43,897 nt of DNA from CAYMCO01 sp964388955. Its GTDB lineage: Bacteria; Chloroflexota; Anaerolineae; Anaerolineales; E44-bin32. The position numbers and the translations under genes are program-made. Location: positions 1 to 43,897 of the forward strand of contig CAYMCO010000042.1 of assembly GCA_964388955.1 (NCBI GenBank). The letters run 5' to 3'. Positions 25,948 through 35,861 of the stretch are shown here, piece by piece; within the stretch, counting starts at the first letter, position 1; every line of letters starts with the position of its first letter. The notes under the pieces are model-generated. The model did no database searches, was not told the origin of the DNA, and saw only the letters and a program-made list of their open reading frames with translations.

Positions 25948-26724
25948 ATGCCCTTGACCATCGAGCTGTACGCCGAAGGAGATAGCTGGGTCTACCGGGT
26001 CGATCCTCGCGTGAAGCTGCTCTTCGTCTTCTGTATCATCGTTCTTCTCTTTGTGCTCCGGAGCGCACCGTTCCTCCTTATCTCCACCGTGCTGCTTTCG
26101 ATTCTGCTCCTGAGCGCGCGTATCCCGATCCGCCGGATGGCGTGGGCCGTCCGCAGCCTCCTGCCCGTGAGCCTATTGATGTTCGCCATCCGGGTAATCT
26201 TCTATCCCGTAGGCGAGCCCCTCATGCGCCTGGGCCCCGTCGCGGTGACGTCCCCGGCTCTTCTCCAAGGGCTCGCGCTGGGGCTCCGAATAATGGCCAT
26301 GGCTTTCGCCGTGCTGGCCTGGATATACACCACCGACAGCGATCAGATCATCCTCAGCTTGGTGAAGCTGGGAATCCCCTACGAATGGGGGTTCTCGCTG
26401 AGCCTGGCGCTGCGCTATATTCCCACGCTCAGCGAGACCTATGAGATGATCCTGGAGGCGCGCCAGGCGCGCGGGTTCAACCTGCAGGCCACTCGAGGTC
26501 TGGCGCGCATCCGCGCTCTCCTGCCCGCATTCGTCAGCCTGATGATCACCTCCTTCCGCTCCTCGGACGAATTGGCGAAAGCGCTGGAAGCGCGCGCCTT
26601 CGGGGCCAGAGAGGTGCGGCGCAGCTACTACCGGACGCTCCATTTTCGACCGCTCGATGCTGTGTATGCGATAGGGATACTGGCGATCACTGGCGCCGGG
26701 TTCCTTCTGAGCTTGCGCGCCTAG
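25948..26724 (+). CDS. ecfT: ECF transporter transmembrane T component
   Basis: 258 residues with four to five hydrophobic helices and the two coupling-helix motifs of EcfT (EARQARG near 173 and the EARAFG near 210). EcfT joins the ATPase pair to the S component in the membrane. The ATG at 25948 is preceded by AGAGGGG and lies 1 nt after the A2 stop. It completes the order S-A1-A2-T, all on one strand. No other S component gene was seen in the window. Confidence 0.88.
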   Translation: MPLTIELYAEGDSWVYRVDPRVKLLFVFCIIVLLFVLRSAPFLLISTVLLSILLLSARIPIRRMAWAVRSLLPVSLLMFAIRVIFYPVGEPLMRLGPVAVTSPALLQGLALGLRIMAMAFAVLAWIYTTDSDQIILSLVKLGIPYEWGFSLSLALRYIPTLSETYEMILEARQARGFNLQATRGLARIRALLPAFVSLMITSFRSSDELAKALEARAFGAREVRRSYYRTLHFRPLDAVYAIGILAITGAGFLLSLRA

Positions 26725-26934
26725 GATTCGCATTTGCCGGATGATCCTCCGGTCGAGGCGGGCGGGGCCCGGGCCGGCCGCAAGAACCAACTTGCAGCCC
26801 CCCACCGCGCCTCGCCTGGGCCATGGTCCGGAGGAGAAGGATCTGGCCATTGTGCCTAATCGGGACAAGGGGAATTACACCGGCGCGCCCCGCTGCGCGG
26901 TCTATGAACCAATCGACGAACGGGATCTGGAGAC

Positions 26935-27024
26935 GGGCTTCACGGCCACGGGCCGCACGGTGGGCTTCACGGCCACGGGCCGCACGGTGGGCTTCACGGC
27001 CACGGGCCGCACGGTGGGCTTCAG
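26935..27024. repeat. 27-bp tandem repeat, 3.3 copies
   Basis: Exact units begin at 26935, 26962 and 26989, each starting GGGCTTCACGGCC, with a partial fourth at 27016. The unit length is nine codons, so all frames stay open and translate as short peptide repeats on either strand. It lies in the otherwise unassigned 460 nt between ecfT and the LuxR-type gene. It is most likely a minisatellite; no gene containing it is convincing. Confidence 0.85.
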
Positions 27025-27184
27025 CACCAGCATCGGGGCGCAGACGATCGGTTCCGGCGAGATACCTGGGGCGCGTTTCCTCTCATTGGCCCGGGACGTG
27101 CCCTTCGATGCCTTCTCGTCTGAACTGCATTCACGGGGCGTGCACATCCATCCAGAGGTCTCCCCCCTGCCCCGATGGCCCGCC

Positions 27185-28000
27185 TCATCGGACTTGTGCG
27201 GTCGCTGCCCAAAGAGCGCCCCGCCGGCGCTTCCAACTCCGCTGCGTGTCCCGGCCGTATCCGGCTTCTCGGGCGCGGATGATCGCCATCGACCGGTCAG
27301 CCACCTGCAGCTTGCTGAAGATGTTGGAAGCATGGATGCGGACCGTCTTGGTGCTGACGGACAGACGCGACGCGATTTCCGCGTTGCTGCTCCCTTGTGC
27401 GATCTGTTCCAGCACCTCCCGCTCGCGATCCGTCAGCTCGGGGAAGGCATCGACATCGCCCGCCGGCTTGAGGTTGGAGAAGAAATCCATCAGCCGCTCC
27501 GCAATTCCCGGCCCAAAAAGCGCTTCGCCCGCGGCGACCGCACCCACCGCAAACAGCATTCCGGCCAGCATCACCCACGTGCTGGCGAAGGCGAAGTTCC
27601 GGAGGTCGAATATCAGGCGCGCCGTCTGCGGATCCAGCCCGTTTCCGACGCGAAAGAAAGCTAGCGACCAGCCGCCGATCACGGAGATCGCGCTGCTGAT
27701 CAACCCACAGCCAAAGGCAACGTCGGCCAACCAACCCGAGTCACCCTCAGCATCTCGCAGGGCCGATCGCAATGCCCCCAAGAACCAGATGAATGCGACA
27801 AACGAAAGCGCAGAGATATAGTCGCCGATCTGCACCAGGACCGGATCGCGCGAGGCAAAGAAATCTGAGATCTCAGTCGCAGCGGCGGTGAAGGACGGCT
27901 CCACCCCGCCCACCTGGATCATCCCCTGCGCGACCATCTGCATCAACACGAAGATGATCCCTCCTGACGCCCCTGCTCGAAAAAGCCTGGTGTCATTCAT
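27185..28000 (-). CDS. membrane-tethered LuxR-type transcription regulator
   Basis: 271 residues. Four hydrophobic helices (about 12-30, 60-80, 92-114, 136-158) are followed by a LuxR/GerE DNA-binding domain at about 186-250 with the canonical LTDREREVLEQIAQG and NAEIASRLSVSTKTVR. There is no receiver domain, so the membrane part probably senses a signal or a partner directly. The ATG at 28000 has AAGGAGTGGAG upstream and overlaps the stop of the upstream membrane gene as ATGA. A basic 20-residue tail follows the HTH. Target genes are unknown. Confidence 0.82.
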   Translation of the reverse strand: MNDTRLFRAGASGGIIFVLMQMVAQGMIQVGGVEPSFTAAATEISDFFASRDPVLVQIGDYISALSFVAFIWFLGALRSALRDAEGDSGWLADVAFGCGLISSAISVIGGWSLAFFRVGNGLDPQTARLIFDLRNFAFASTWVMLAGMLFAVGAVAAGEALFGPGIAERLMDFFSNLKPAGDVDAFPELTDREREVLEQIAQGSSNAEIASRLSVSTKTVRIHASNIFSKLQVADRSMAIIRAREAGYGRDTQRSWKRRRGALWAATAQVR

Positions 28001-28395
28001 TCACTCCACTCCTTTCCTGATCTAAAGTCGCCGGCCAGCTTCCAGATCAGCGGCATCTGCAGGAGGCCATATATCACATGACTGGCAAAATGCCGCAGCG
28101 ACTGCTCTGGCACGAACGGCCAGATGGGGATGGGCACCACCGACGGGATCGCCCCGACGAGAAAGTGCATTCCCGCCCATCCCAGGAGCATCCAAAGCCA
28201 CAGCCGCCGTCGCCCCATGTCGGTCCACCACGCCACGAGCAGGCCGAGGCTGACAAGCGATGGGATGACATACTCCGGCCGGGAATACGAGAGTCCTGGC
28301 AGCTCCACTCGATTGTGCACGATCATCCCCACCCACGACAGGAATGCCAGCACAGGCATGGTCCCCGCGCGGCGCCCCATACGTCCCACTTCCAT
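27997..28395 (-). CDS. small four-helix membrane protein
   Basis: 132 residues with four hydrophobic stretches (MPVLAFLSWVGMIV, VIPSLVSLGLLVAWW, LWLWMLLGWAGMHFLVGAIP, HVIYGLLQMPLIWKLAG). No known domain is recognised. Its stop overlaps the start of the membrane LuxR gene by four bases, so the two are translated together, and a regulatory partner (sensor or anti-activator) is possible. The ATG at 28395 has GGGAGGA upstream. Confidence 0.65.
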   Translation of the reverse strand: MEVGRMGRRAGTMPVLAFLSWVGMIVHNRVELPGLSYSRPEYVIPSLVSLGLLVAWWTDMGRRRLWLWMLLGWAGMHFLVGAIPSVVPIPIWPFVPEQSLRHFASHVIYGLLQMPLIWKLAGDFRSGKEWSE

Positions 28396-28407
28396 CACTA
28401 TCCTCCC

Positions 28408-28662
28408 TCAGTCCTGAGGAGCCAGGACCTGCATCGAGGACCAGATCGGACCCAGGCTGAAGGGGAGCTCCTGCCGCGTATCGCCGAAATCCTCGGTGTG
28501 CCAGATTTGCCCGTTCGTCAGCCCCGCATACAGATGGCCGCTCCGGCCGGGCATGGTCACCAGCGCGCTGGGTGGCGCCTTCAGAGGATGCGGGCCCCAA
28601 CCGATTGGAGTCCACCCCGCCCCTCCACTGGATCGGTAGAGATAGATGGCGGCATCCCCGGC
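28408..28662 (-). pseudogene. C-terminal fragment of a BNR-repeat protein
   Basis: An 84-codon open frame without a start codon ends at TGA (28408-28410). Its text (AIYLYRSSGGAGWTPIGWGP, SALVTMPGRSGHLYAGLTNG, IWHTEDFGDTRQELPF) is typical of BNR/sialidase-like beta-propeller repeats. It begins inside the cytochrome c gene but in another frame, and the preceding part of the propeller is missing. A deletion seems to have joined it to the cytochrome gene near 28655-28665. It lies 13 nt upstream of the small membrane protein gene. Confidence 0.6.
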
Positions 28663-29336
28663 TCAGGACCCTGACCGCCGGAGAGAGCCTCCCCATGACA
28701 CAAGCGGCAGCCGACCACATTCACCAGGTATTCGCCGTACTCCGGCGTGGCTCCCTCTGCCGGAGCCGCAGGGCGTACGTCATGCGGGATGGTCTCCGCA
28801 TACAGCAGATCCCCAAAAGCCCCCAACCCGTACAGCACTTTCGCCATGGGGGTGAAAGATCTGGGCCGCGGTGTCCGATCCACCGGCGGCACCGTCTGCA
28901 AGTACGCGATCATGGCGCCCAGGTCACCATCGCTGAGGTGGTAGAAATCCCCGGAGGGCATGATGAACACCGACCGGCCGTCGTGTTTGGCGCCATGCCG
29001 CAGGGCGCGCACCCAATCCTCCACCCCATACAATCCCCCAATGCCCCCTTGACCCGAAGTAAGATTCGCCGAATCCACCACTCCCAGCGCGGGGTCCTCC
29101 AACATGGGCCCCCCTCCGAGATCCGGCGTGTGGCATCCCTTGCAGAGCACGCCCACAAAATGCTCGCCACGCGCGATCGTCTCCTCATCCTTGCCGGCCG
29201 GCACCGGCTGGACCGCGATGTCGTGGGTGCGGCGAAAGCGCGCCTGCGTGCTCAAGTACAGACCAGCGATGACGATGGCCGCAATGCCGATCAGCCCGCC
29301 CAATCCGAAACCAATCCACTTAAGAACTCTGCGCAT
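28581..29336 (-). CDS. membrane-anchored diheme cytochrome c, 3' end chimeric
   Basis: 251 residues: one N-terminal helix (about 5-28), a first heme site CKGCH (65-69) with probable Met ligand in FIMPSGD, and a second heme site CRLCH (210-214). The second heme domain should run on for about 80 residues with its own Met ligand. Here it turns into unrelated sequence (after GGQGPEPG) about 15 residues past the heme. The end of a BNR protein starts at the same place in another frame, so this is a deletion product. Electron transfer outside the membrane is the family role. The ATG at 29336 has GGAGGAGG upstream. Confidence 0.75.
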   Translation of the reverse strand: MRRVLKWIGFGLGGLIGIAAIVIAGLYLSTQARFRRTHDIAVQPVPAGKDEETIARGEHFVGVLCKGCHTPDLGGGPMLEDPALGVVDSANLTSGQGGIGGLYGVEDWVRALRHGAKHDGRSVFIMPSGDFYHLSDGDLGAMIAYLQTVPPVDRTPRPRSFTPMAKVLYGLGAFGDLLYAETIPHDVRPAAPAEGATPEYGEYLVNVVGCRLCHGEALSGGQGPEPGMPPSISTDPVEGRGGLQSVGARIL

Positions 29337-29650
29337 CTCCTCCTCCGTTGGCATACCTATTCGGATATTCTCCACCCAGAATATACACTTGGAGTTGGCC
29401 CAGCGTCATGGGATACGCGTCCCGACTCGGTCGGGAATTCATATTATGTTTATCTTCTATATCATGATATAATCTCCTTACGCTCAGGGCTCGATCGGCC
29501 CCCGGAACTCAGGAACAGATATTGGACCTCGGCGGCTTCTTCTTCGAGAAAGAGACTATGGCGCGCTCCAATTGGGCACCGCGCTCTTATGCTTCTCCCA
29601 AGCGGGGAGAGGGCAGCCTGCGCTGATTGCCGTCGAAGGATGGAGACAGG
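29337..29650. other. 314-nt divergent intergenic region
   Basis: It separates the cytochrome gene and the cyclase gene. An AT-rich stretch at about 29438-29475 contains TATAAT (29468-29473), a possible -10 box for the cyclase, but no convincing -35 at the right spacing. No gene seen. Confidence 0.4.
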
Positions 29651-32600
29651 ATGGAGTGTCCGAATTGCCAGGCACCAAACCGGGAGGAGGCCAATTTCTG
29701 CCTGCGCTGCGGCTGCCTGCTATTGAGCGAGTGCCCCAGATGCCATGTTGATATCCCGGGCGGCGCCCGCTTCTGCGATCACTGCGGTCTGCGTTTGGTG
29801 GATCGGCCGGAGGCGGGATGGTGGTCATCAAACTCCAACCAACGCCGCGCACGTTCCTCCTCCACCCTAATGCCCCGCGGCCTATTCGCATCGCGTGAGC
29901 TCTACGTCGAAGGGCCTCCCCTTCCACAGCAGGGCGCCAGCGACCTCCACCCAAGTGTCTCCACCCCAAAGCCAGCAGGCGCGGATGAGGATTCCACATT
30001 TCAGAGGTACATCCCACGCGAACTTCAATCCAAGTTGGCGGCGGCTCGCGACCGCGGTGAGATGGTCGGCGAACGGCGCGTGGTCACCATGCTGTTCTGC
30101 GATGTCAAGGGCTCTACCGCCGCGGCGGAGCACCTCGACCCCGAGGAATGGGGGGAGGTCATCAACGGCGCCTTCGAATTCATGATCAAGCCCGTCTACC
30201 GCTACGAGGGAATTGTGGCACGCATGATGGGTGACGGGATCCTTGCGTTCTTCGGCGCTCCGATCGCCCATGAGGACGATCCACAGCGCGCCATTCTCGC
30301 GGGCCTGGAGATCGTTGAGGGGCTCAGAAGTTATCGCGGGAAGATCGCTGAGAAATACCAGGTTGATGTCGACGTCCGGGTGGGCATCAATACAGGGCTG
30401 GTCGTGGTCGGCGCGGTGGGGTCCAATCTGCGAATGGAATACACCGCGCTGGGAGACGCCATCAACCTGGCGGCGCGCATGGAACAGACCGCCGAGGCGG
30501 GCACGGTGCAGGTCGCCCATGACACCTACAAACTCGTCAGGTCGCTCTTCGAGTTCGAGCCGCTGGGCGGTATTGACGTCAAAGGGAAGAGCGAGCCAGT
30601 ACCTGTATATCGCGTATTGAGCCGCAACAGTCAAGTCGATCGAGTGCGTGGGATCGAAGGCCTGCAGGCGGAGATGGTCGGGCGAGAGGCCGAGCTTGAC
30701 GCGCTGCAGCAGGTGATCACCAATTTGCGCCAGGGAGTGGGGAGGGTGGTGTGTGTGCTCGGTGAGGCAGGGATGGGCAAGAGCCGCCTGATCAGTGAGG
30801 CGCACGACGCATCCCCTGCTCTCCTGGGTGGTGAGGGCAACTGGTTCGAGACCAACACCCTGTCCTACGAAACCAATCAGGCATACGGTGTTTTCCAGCG
30901 TCTGATCCGGCGGATGGCCGATATCGGGCGGGACGACATTCCAGCCGTCATCAGCGAACGGTTGGAGGAAGTGATTGGGGACCTGCCGCTGGATCGCCGG
31001 GGGCGAGCCGAACAGGTGCTGAAAGCTCTCTTCGGGCTCGGGACCAAGGACCTTGGCTTCCCGCTGGAGGGCGAGACCTTCAAACGCGAGCTTCTTGAAG
31101 CGATGCGAGAATGGTGGCTGGCTCGCTTCTCCAACCAGCCCACGGTGCTTGTCTTCGATGACATGCATTGGAGCGATTCGGCCTCAGTCGAACTCTTCCT
31201 GCAGCTCCTGCCCCTGACCGGGGAGATTCCGCTGGTCCTGCTCGTCGCGATGCGGGAGGAGCGGGGGTCGCCCGCCTGGGGGATCAAGGTCGCCGCTGAC
31301 GAGACCTACCACCACCGGTTCACCGAGATTTCCCTGCCGCCGCTGTCCGAGGATGAAAGCAATGAGCTTGTGAACCGGCTGCTGAACAACCCCGTTCTTC
31401 CCGATGCTATGAGAACCACCATTCTGGAGAAGGCCGCCGGCAACCCCTTCTTTATCGAGGAAGTGGTGCGCTCCTTAATCGAAGGCGGCGCCGTTGTGGC
31501 CGAGGAGGTGTCCGACGACGGCGGATCGCGGCGGGTTTGGAGGGCGACGAGCGAAGGCGCGGAAGTCTCGATCCCCGACAACTTGCGATCCCTGTTGTCT
31601 GCGCGTCTGGATCGACTGGAGGAGACGACGCGTGCCACATTGCAGGTGGCCTCCGTGATCGGGCGCAATTTCTACCACCGGGTCCTGCAAGCCGTGGATG
31701 ATGCCAACGAAGACCTCGACCAGCGTGTCCATGCCCTGCTGCGCATGGAGATGATCCGGGAATCGGCCCGGGTGCCAGAGATCGAGTACACATTCCGCAA
31801 TCCGCTGACGCAGGAGGCGGTGTATAAGACGATCCTGCTCAAGCGGCGCAGGGAGTTTCATCGCCGCGTCGGTGAGGCGATGGAGAGCATATACCCGGAC
31901 CGGATGGAGGCCCAATACGGCCTGCTCGCACACCATTTCGCATTGGCCGGAGAGCGGGACAAAGCCATCGATTACGCGCGCAAGGCGGCCAAGCAGGCCA
32001 TCAGCCTGTACGCGTATGACGATGCGGTCCAGAATCTCCACACGGCCCTCAAGCTCATCCAGAAAACCGAAAAGAGTGCGAGTCACCTGACGCTGTTGGA
32101 GGAGCTGGGGGATGTCTACTGCCTGCTGCGCGACGGGTCGAAGGCGATCGAAATGTATGCCCAGAGCCTGGAGTTGTGGGCGGGTCTTGACACCCCAGAC
32201 CCGCTTGTGGAGGTTCGGCTGCGACGCAAGATCGTGCAGACGGTGACCGATTTGAAATGGTCCGTGAGCCTTGAGGATCTGCAGCAGGCCGATGAAGCGC
32301 GCGGCGAATCGGTTGAGCGGCTGAAGGTTGCCCTTCACTCCCTGCATTCTGAGGCGGCGCATCCGGAGACCTTGCGCGCGCTGGTGGCTCTCTCCGCCGA
32401 TGCGTGGCGCATTCAAGATCCTCCCGACTGGGACAAAGCCCACGAGTTCGCCCAATCGGCGGTGGAGATGGCCGGACGACTGAATAGCCCTGTGGACAAG
32501 TCGCAGGCACTCGGCGCGCTGGAAAGCGTGTTGGACGGTCAAAGCAGGCTCCGGGAGCATTTGCAGATCGCCGAAAGGCGCCTCGAAATCTGCCGGAGGC

Positions 32601-33523
32601 AGAATTTCACTGACCTGCGGGAACGCCTGGATGCTTTGCGGGGAGCAGGTGCGGCGCGCTTGTATGTGGGCGAATATGCCCAGGCCCTTCCTTATCTCGA
32701 TGAGGCGGGAGAGCTGGCATCCAGATTGCAGGCCGTCGATCAGATCACCAACGCGTTCGGCCTGAAGGCCCAATGTCTGTACCGCATGGACCGTTGGGAT
32801 GAGGTCCTGGATCTGGAAGGGAAATGGCGCGAACTCGAGGGGCGCTACACACGAGAGCGTGTGGGGGAAACCTGATTCTTCGTCGCGCTCAGCGCGAGCA
32901 TCCACGCGTTGCGTGGCCAGGTGGACCAGGCGGAAGAATACGCCAGAGAATCCTACGAATACATGGTCTCCATGTCCGGCGAGCCGGAGCGGTGGCAGCG
33001 AAACCAGTTCTACTGAGACTCCCTGCCGCAGCAGGCGAAGGGCGAGTTCGCCCTGATCAATGAGAAGCTCGAACCAGCGCTCCAATTACCCGGCCAACCC
33101 GTCAAGCGTGGCACCATGGCCCACGAGCATGTGGTGTACGCCATCTTGACCGATGCTGCGACCCTGGCGAAGGAGGCGGCGGCGATCAAGCGATACGCCC
33201 CGAAACTGGAGGAGCTGGCGCGTCGAGACGACCACCGGCCGTACCTGGCGGTCGCGCACCGCGCCTGGGGAGTGGCGCACGGGATGGAGGGTGATTTCGC
33301 CAGCTCTCGAACCCGCCTGGGCCAGGCACTGGAGCTCTTCGATTCCTACAACGCCCGCTGGCAAACGGGACGCACGCTGTTCGATCTAGGGGAAATGGAA
33401 GCCGCCAGCGGGGATAAGTCGGCTGCATGCGACCATTTCCAGCGCGCCGTGGCGGCGTTCGAAGAGATGAGGGCCGAGCCCGCCATTCGCAGAGCGCGCC
33501 AAGCCCAGGCCGACTGCCAGTGA
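29651..33523 (+). pseudogene. zinc-ribbon/adenylate cyclase/AAA/TPR protein interrupted by two TGAs
   Basis: The open frame from 29651 (GGAGACAGG upstream) codes 1074 residues to TGA at 32873-32875. Domains in order: two zinc ribbons (Cys 3, 6, 17, 20 and 28, 31, 42, 45), class III cyclase (about 145-330; VTMLFCDVKGST and RMMGDGILAFFGAP hold both metal Asps), AAA/STAND ATPase (Walker A GEAGMGKS near 370), then TPR helices from about 750. After the TGA the same frame continues 46 codons to a second TGA (33014-33016), then 168 codons to the end at 33523. The tail is clearly the missing TPR C-terminus (FDLGEMEAASGDKSAACDHF). So two nonsense codons break a gene of about 1290 codons, without frameshift. 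Confidence 0.75.
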
Positions 33524-33570
33524 TACCAGCATCCGGCCGCGCGCTGGGAATTCCCACGGGCCCGAGCCCC

Positions 33571-34365
33571 CTATTGGCGAACGTTCCCTGCTATAAAGAT
33601 GTGCCCCTCTGTGACCCGCACTTCGGTGACGGCGGCCAGATTCAGATCGTCCGGGATGGCGCGCGAGAGCGTCCTGCCGGCCCAGTTCAGCAAGCCGGCG
33701 GGAAGTGGAATGCGCCCCAGTTGGCCCTCCTGGAAATCTAGGCGCAGGCCCCCGTCCGCCTGAGGGGAGAAAACCAGCCGGGCCGGGACGCGCCACCCCA
33801 GCAGGCCGCCATATCCTCGCAGGATCACCCGACCATCGCCCCTGAAATACACTTGAGGCTCGAACAATTCCGGGCGGAGCGAGCTCAGGCTCAACGGGGT
33901 CCCCCCTTCCGTCCCGGAGCTGAGCAGCCCCCTCAACCTCCCCACGATCTCCGGCTCACCGGGCCGGGGGGAATCCACGAGATCCCCGAGGTCCTCGACG
34001 CCGTAGATTCCTTGCAGGGCGGCCCCCATTTCCGGATCCAGATCCTCCACGTCTATGCCCTGTGTGAGCTGAGCGCTGAAGGACAGGAAGGACGTGACTT
34101 CTTCTTGGGAGAGGTCCAGTTCCACCCGCCCACCTGCGGCAGCCTCCGCCGCCGCCAGCAGCTTGCGGAGGAAGCTCCCTGAGGCGGCCTGGGTAAACTG
34201 GACCGCGGGTCCGTCATCTGGAAGGACATCTTCGGCGGACCCTCCGCCTTGGCAGGCGGAGAGCCAAAGGGCGGCGAACAACAGAGCCAGGGTCGCCTGC
34301 CACACACGTCGATAGCCCGAGTGAGATAGATGAGAGACAGTTCCTGGTGCCCCCTGCTTGCCCAT
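33571..34365 (-). CDS. hypothetical lipoprotein
   Basis: 264 residues with a signal peptide and lipobox LSAC (Cys38), so it is probably anchored to the cell surface. The mature part has no domain I recognise; it holds DLSQEEVTSFLSFSA, LFEPQVYFRGDGRVILRGYG and RLDFQEGQLGRIPLP, and looks mostly beta, somewhat like lipid-binding or LPS-assembly-like secreted proteins. AGGAGG precedes the ATG by 13 nt. It converges on the cyclase gene. Confidence 0.7.
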   Translation of the reverse strand: MGKQGAPGTVSHLSHSGYRRVWQATLALLFAALWLSACQGGGSAEDVLPDDGPAVQFTQAASGSFLRKLLAAAEAAAGGRVELDLSQEEVTSFLSFSAQLTQGIDVEDLDPEMGAALQGIYGVEDLGDLVDSPRPGEPEIVGRLRGLLSSGTEGGTPLSLSSLRPELFEPQVYFRGDGRVILRGYGGLLGWRVPARLVFSPQADGGLRLDFQEGQLGRIPLPAGLLNWAGRTLSRAIPDDLNLAAVTEVRVTEGHIFIAGNVRQ

Positions 34366-34711
34366 GGATTGCTGCCCATCCTCCTCCGGCGCCCGAAGGC
34401 TTGCAGAATCGCTTGCCGATGGGCGATGGCGCCGCTTTCCCCACCCGAGCCGAAAATCACCAAGGGCGTGGTTTCACATTTTACCAATTCTATCCTATTT
34501 CGAATCTAGCATGCCTGGGATTTGCTGGAAGACCGCGGGGCGATGGTGTGGGTATCCCCTTTCGGACGCGCCGGTTGGGTTCGCAGCATTGACGCACCCC
34601 TGGCATCCCTGCGGTCCGGGGTTTCGATCCTCGCTGGTTCATGGCCGGTGATCGCAGGGGATGACCGGCAGCGCCGAAAAAGTGAAGGTCCAGGTCGACG
34701 TCGGGGCGGCG
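34366..34711. other. 346-nt intergenic region
   Basis: Between the lipoprotein gene and the metallopeptidase gene, both on the minus strand. A/T-rich hexamers around 34480-34505 (TAGAAT and TAAAAT on the minus strand) may be a -10 box for the lipoprotein gene. No gene or RNA was recognised. Confidence 0.4.
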
Positions 34712-35482
34712 TCAGTCACAGCCCTTGATCTCCGCCGGGTCTTGCCCATAGAACATCCTGAGCTGCGCATAGAGCTCGGGATGCAGCGACCGGAGCTGCC
34801 CCGACTTCTCAAAGAACAGCTCCGTTGCCACGGCGAAGAATTCCGCCGGGCTCTCGGCGGCATACGTACGGAAGATATCTGAGCGCTGGCGCCGGAGCCG
34901 CGCCAGCAGCTGGCCATACTCACGGGCGAACACCTTCGCCCAGGCTCGATACCGGGAGAGATTCGGCAGATCAGGGACCCCATCGCCGGGCCCCATCTCG
35001 TCATCGAGTTGGTGGGCGAACTCGTGCAGCACGACATTCTCCCCATCGCGCATATCCAGCGTGCCGTGGAGCACGTTGTCCCACGAGAGCACGATCGTCC
35101 CATAAGACCAGGACTCGCCGGTGCGGACCTGAGATCGCTCAATCTGCGTCCCTTCCGGGCGATGGACGGTTTCCTTGGCGCGATAAGTGTGGGGATAAAC
35201 GATGATGGTGCGCAAGCCGGGGTAGAGATCTTCGTCCATTCCGAGCAGCAACACGCTTGCCTGCGCGGCGATGGTCACCCGGATTTCGTCCGTGATAGTA
35301 AGCCCTCCCGCGCCCTCGAACCACTTGTCGGCCAGAAATGCCTGGATCAGCCGCCTAAGCTTCTCCTGCAGTCCGGCAGGCAGACATGCGTAGTAAGGCA
35401 GGTTGGATGCAAGTATCCTGAGCCAACCTTCAGGAAAGGGTTTGCCCATGGCACGCCGTCTGCGCCAGCGCCTTAGAAACAC
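34712..35482 (-). CDS. mtfA: MtfA-type zinc metallopeptidase
   Basis: 256 residues of the MtfA (PF06167) family: PFPEGWLRILASNLPYY start, GGLTITDEIRVTIAAQAS, the HEFAH zinc motif (LHEFAHQLDDEMG), and the downstream Glu in ESPAEFFAVATELFFE that would complete the site. In enterobacteria MtfA binds the Mlc repressor and affects glucose uptake; here the partner is unknown. GTG at 35482 is chosen because AAGGGAG lies about 7 nt upstream and the family starts there. The frame stays open to 35611, but that extension is not typical. Confidence 0.85.
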   Translation of the reverse strand: MFLRRWRRRRAMGKPFPEGWLRILASNLPYYACLPAGLQEKLRRLIQAFLADKWFEGAGGLTITDEIRVTIAAQASVLLLGMDEDLYPGLRTIIVYPHTYRAKETVHRPEGTQIERSQVRTGESWSYGTIVLSWDNVLHGTLDMRDGENVVLHEFAHQLDDEMGPGDGVPDLPNLSRYRAWAKVFAREYGQLLARLRRQRSDIFRTYAAESPAEFFAVATELFFEKSGQLRSLHPELYAQLRMFYGQDPAEIKGCD

Positions 35483-35861
35483 GGCGAGTCTCCCTTCGAA
35501 TCGGTCTGCAGTCTGCGGGAGAGCATCTTGCGATCTCCGGAATGGTGTCCCTTCTGCGTCCGAAAGCGCAGTGCTCTTCACCGGCATGCCGGCAGAGAAA
35601 TGAAGCCGCATGACGTGGAGATTATACTTGGACTACGTCGGAATCGAGGTCCAGTGTGAAACACGGATCGGTGGTCGACCACGCTGTAGTGCTACGCGGA
35701 GAGCTTTGAGCCTTAAGCTGTGTGCGATCATGCGCAGGCGCGCACGGCATCAGAGGGGTTCTCTATCGGCTTTGGGAGAGACGTTGCCTGCAATCTCTCT
35801 ACGGAAGGTCTCATTTGGCTATGCGAAGCCACGATACGTCCGGGCACCGCCGGGCCGCAGC
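35483..35861. other. intergenic region with no gene seen
   Basis: It holds the unused N-terminal extension frame of mtfA (to 35611) and then about 250 nt without recognisable coding sequence before the palindrome at 35862. Confidence 0.4.

Noticed and set aside
26935..27024. CRISPR array
   Set aside because: The units are directly adjacent with no spacers and there are no cas genes.
26741..27664. Plus-strand ORF with GFTATGRTV peptide repeats
   Set aside because: It arises from the 27-bp minisatellite and runs antisense into the LuxR gene; no supporting start or family.
32873..33016. Selenocysteine insertion at the cyclase TGAs
   Set aside because: The sites are in TPR helices without redox context; I did not identify a SECIS hairpin. 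Not fully excluded.
29651..33523. Genome-wide TGA to Trp recoding
   Set aside because: Several intact genes end in TGA at the expected place (for example at 1610-1612, 5367-5369 and 25099-25101), and TGG is used for Trp throughout.
34570..34660. Possible tRNA with a T-loop-like GGTTTCGATCC
   Set aside because: No matching acceptor stem or anticodon arm could be folded around it.
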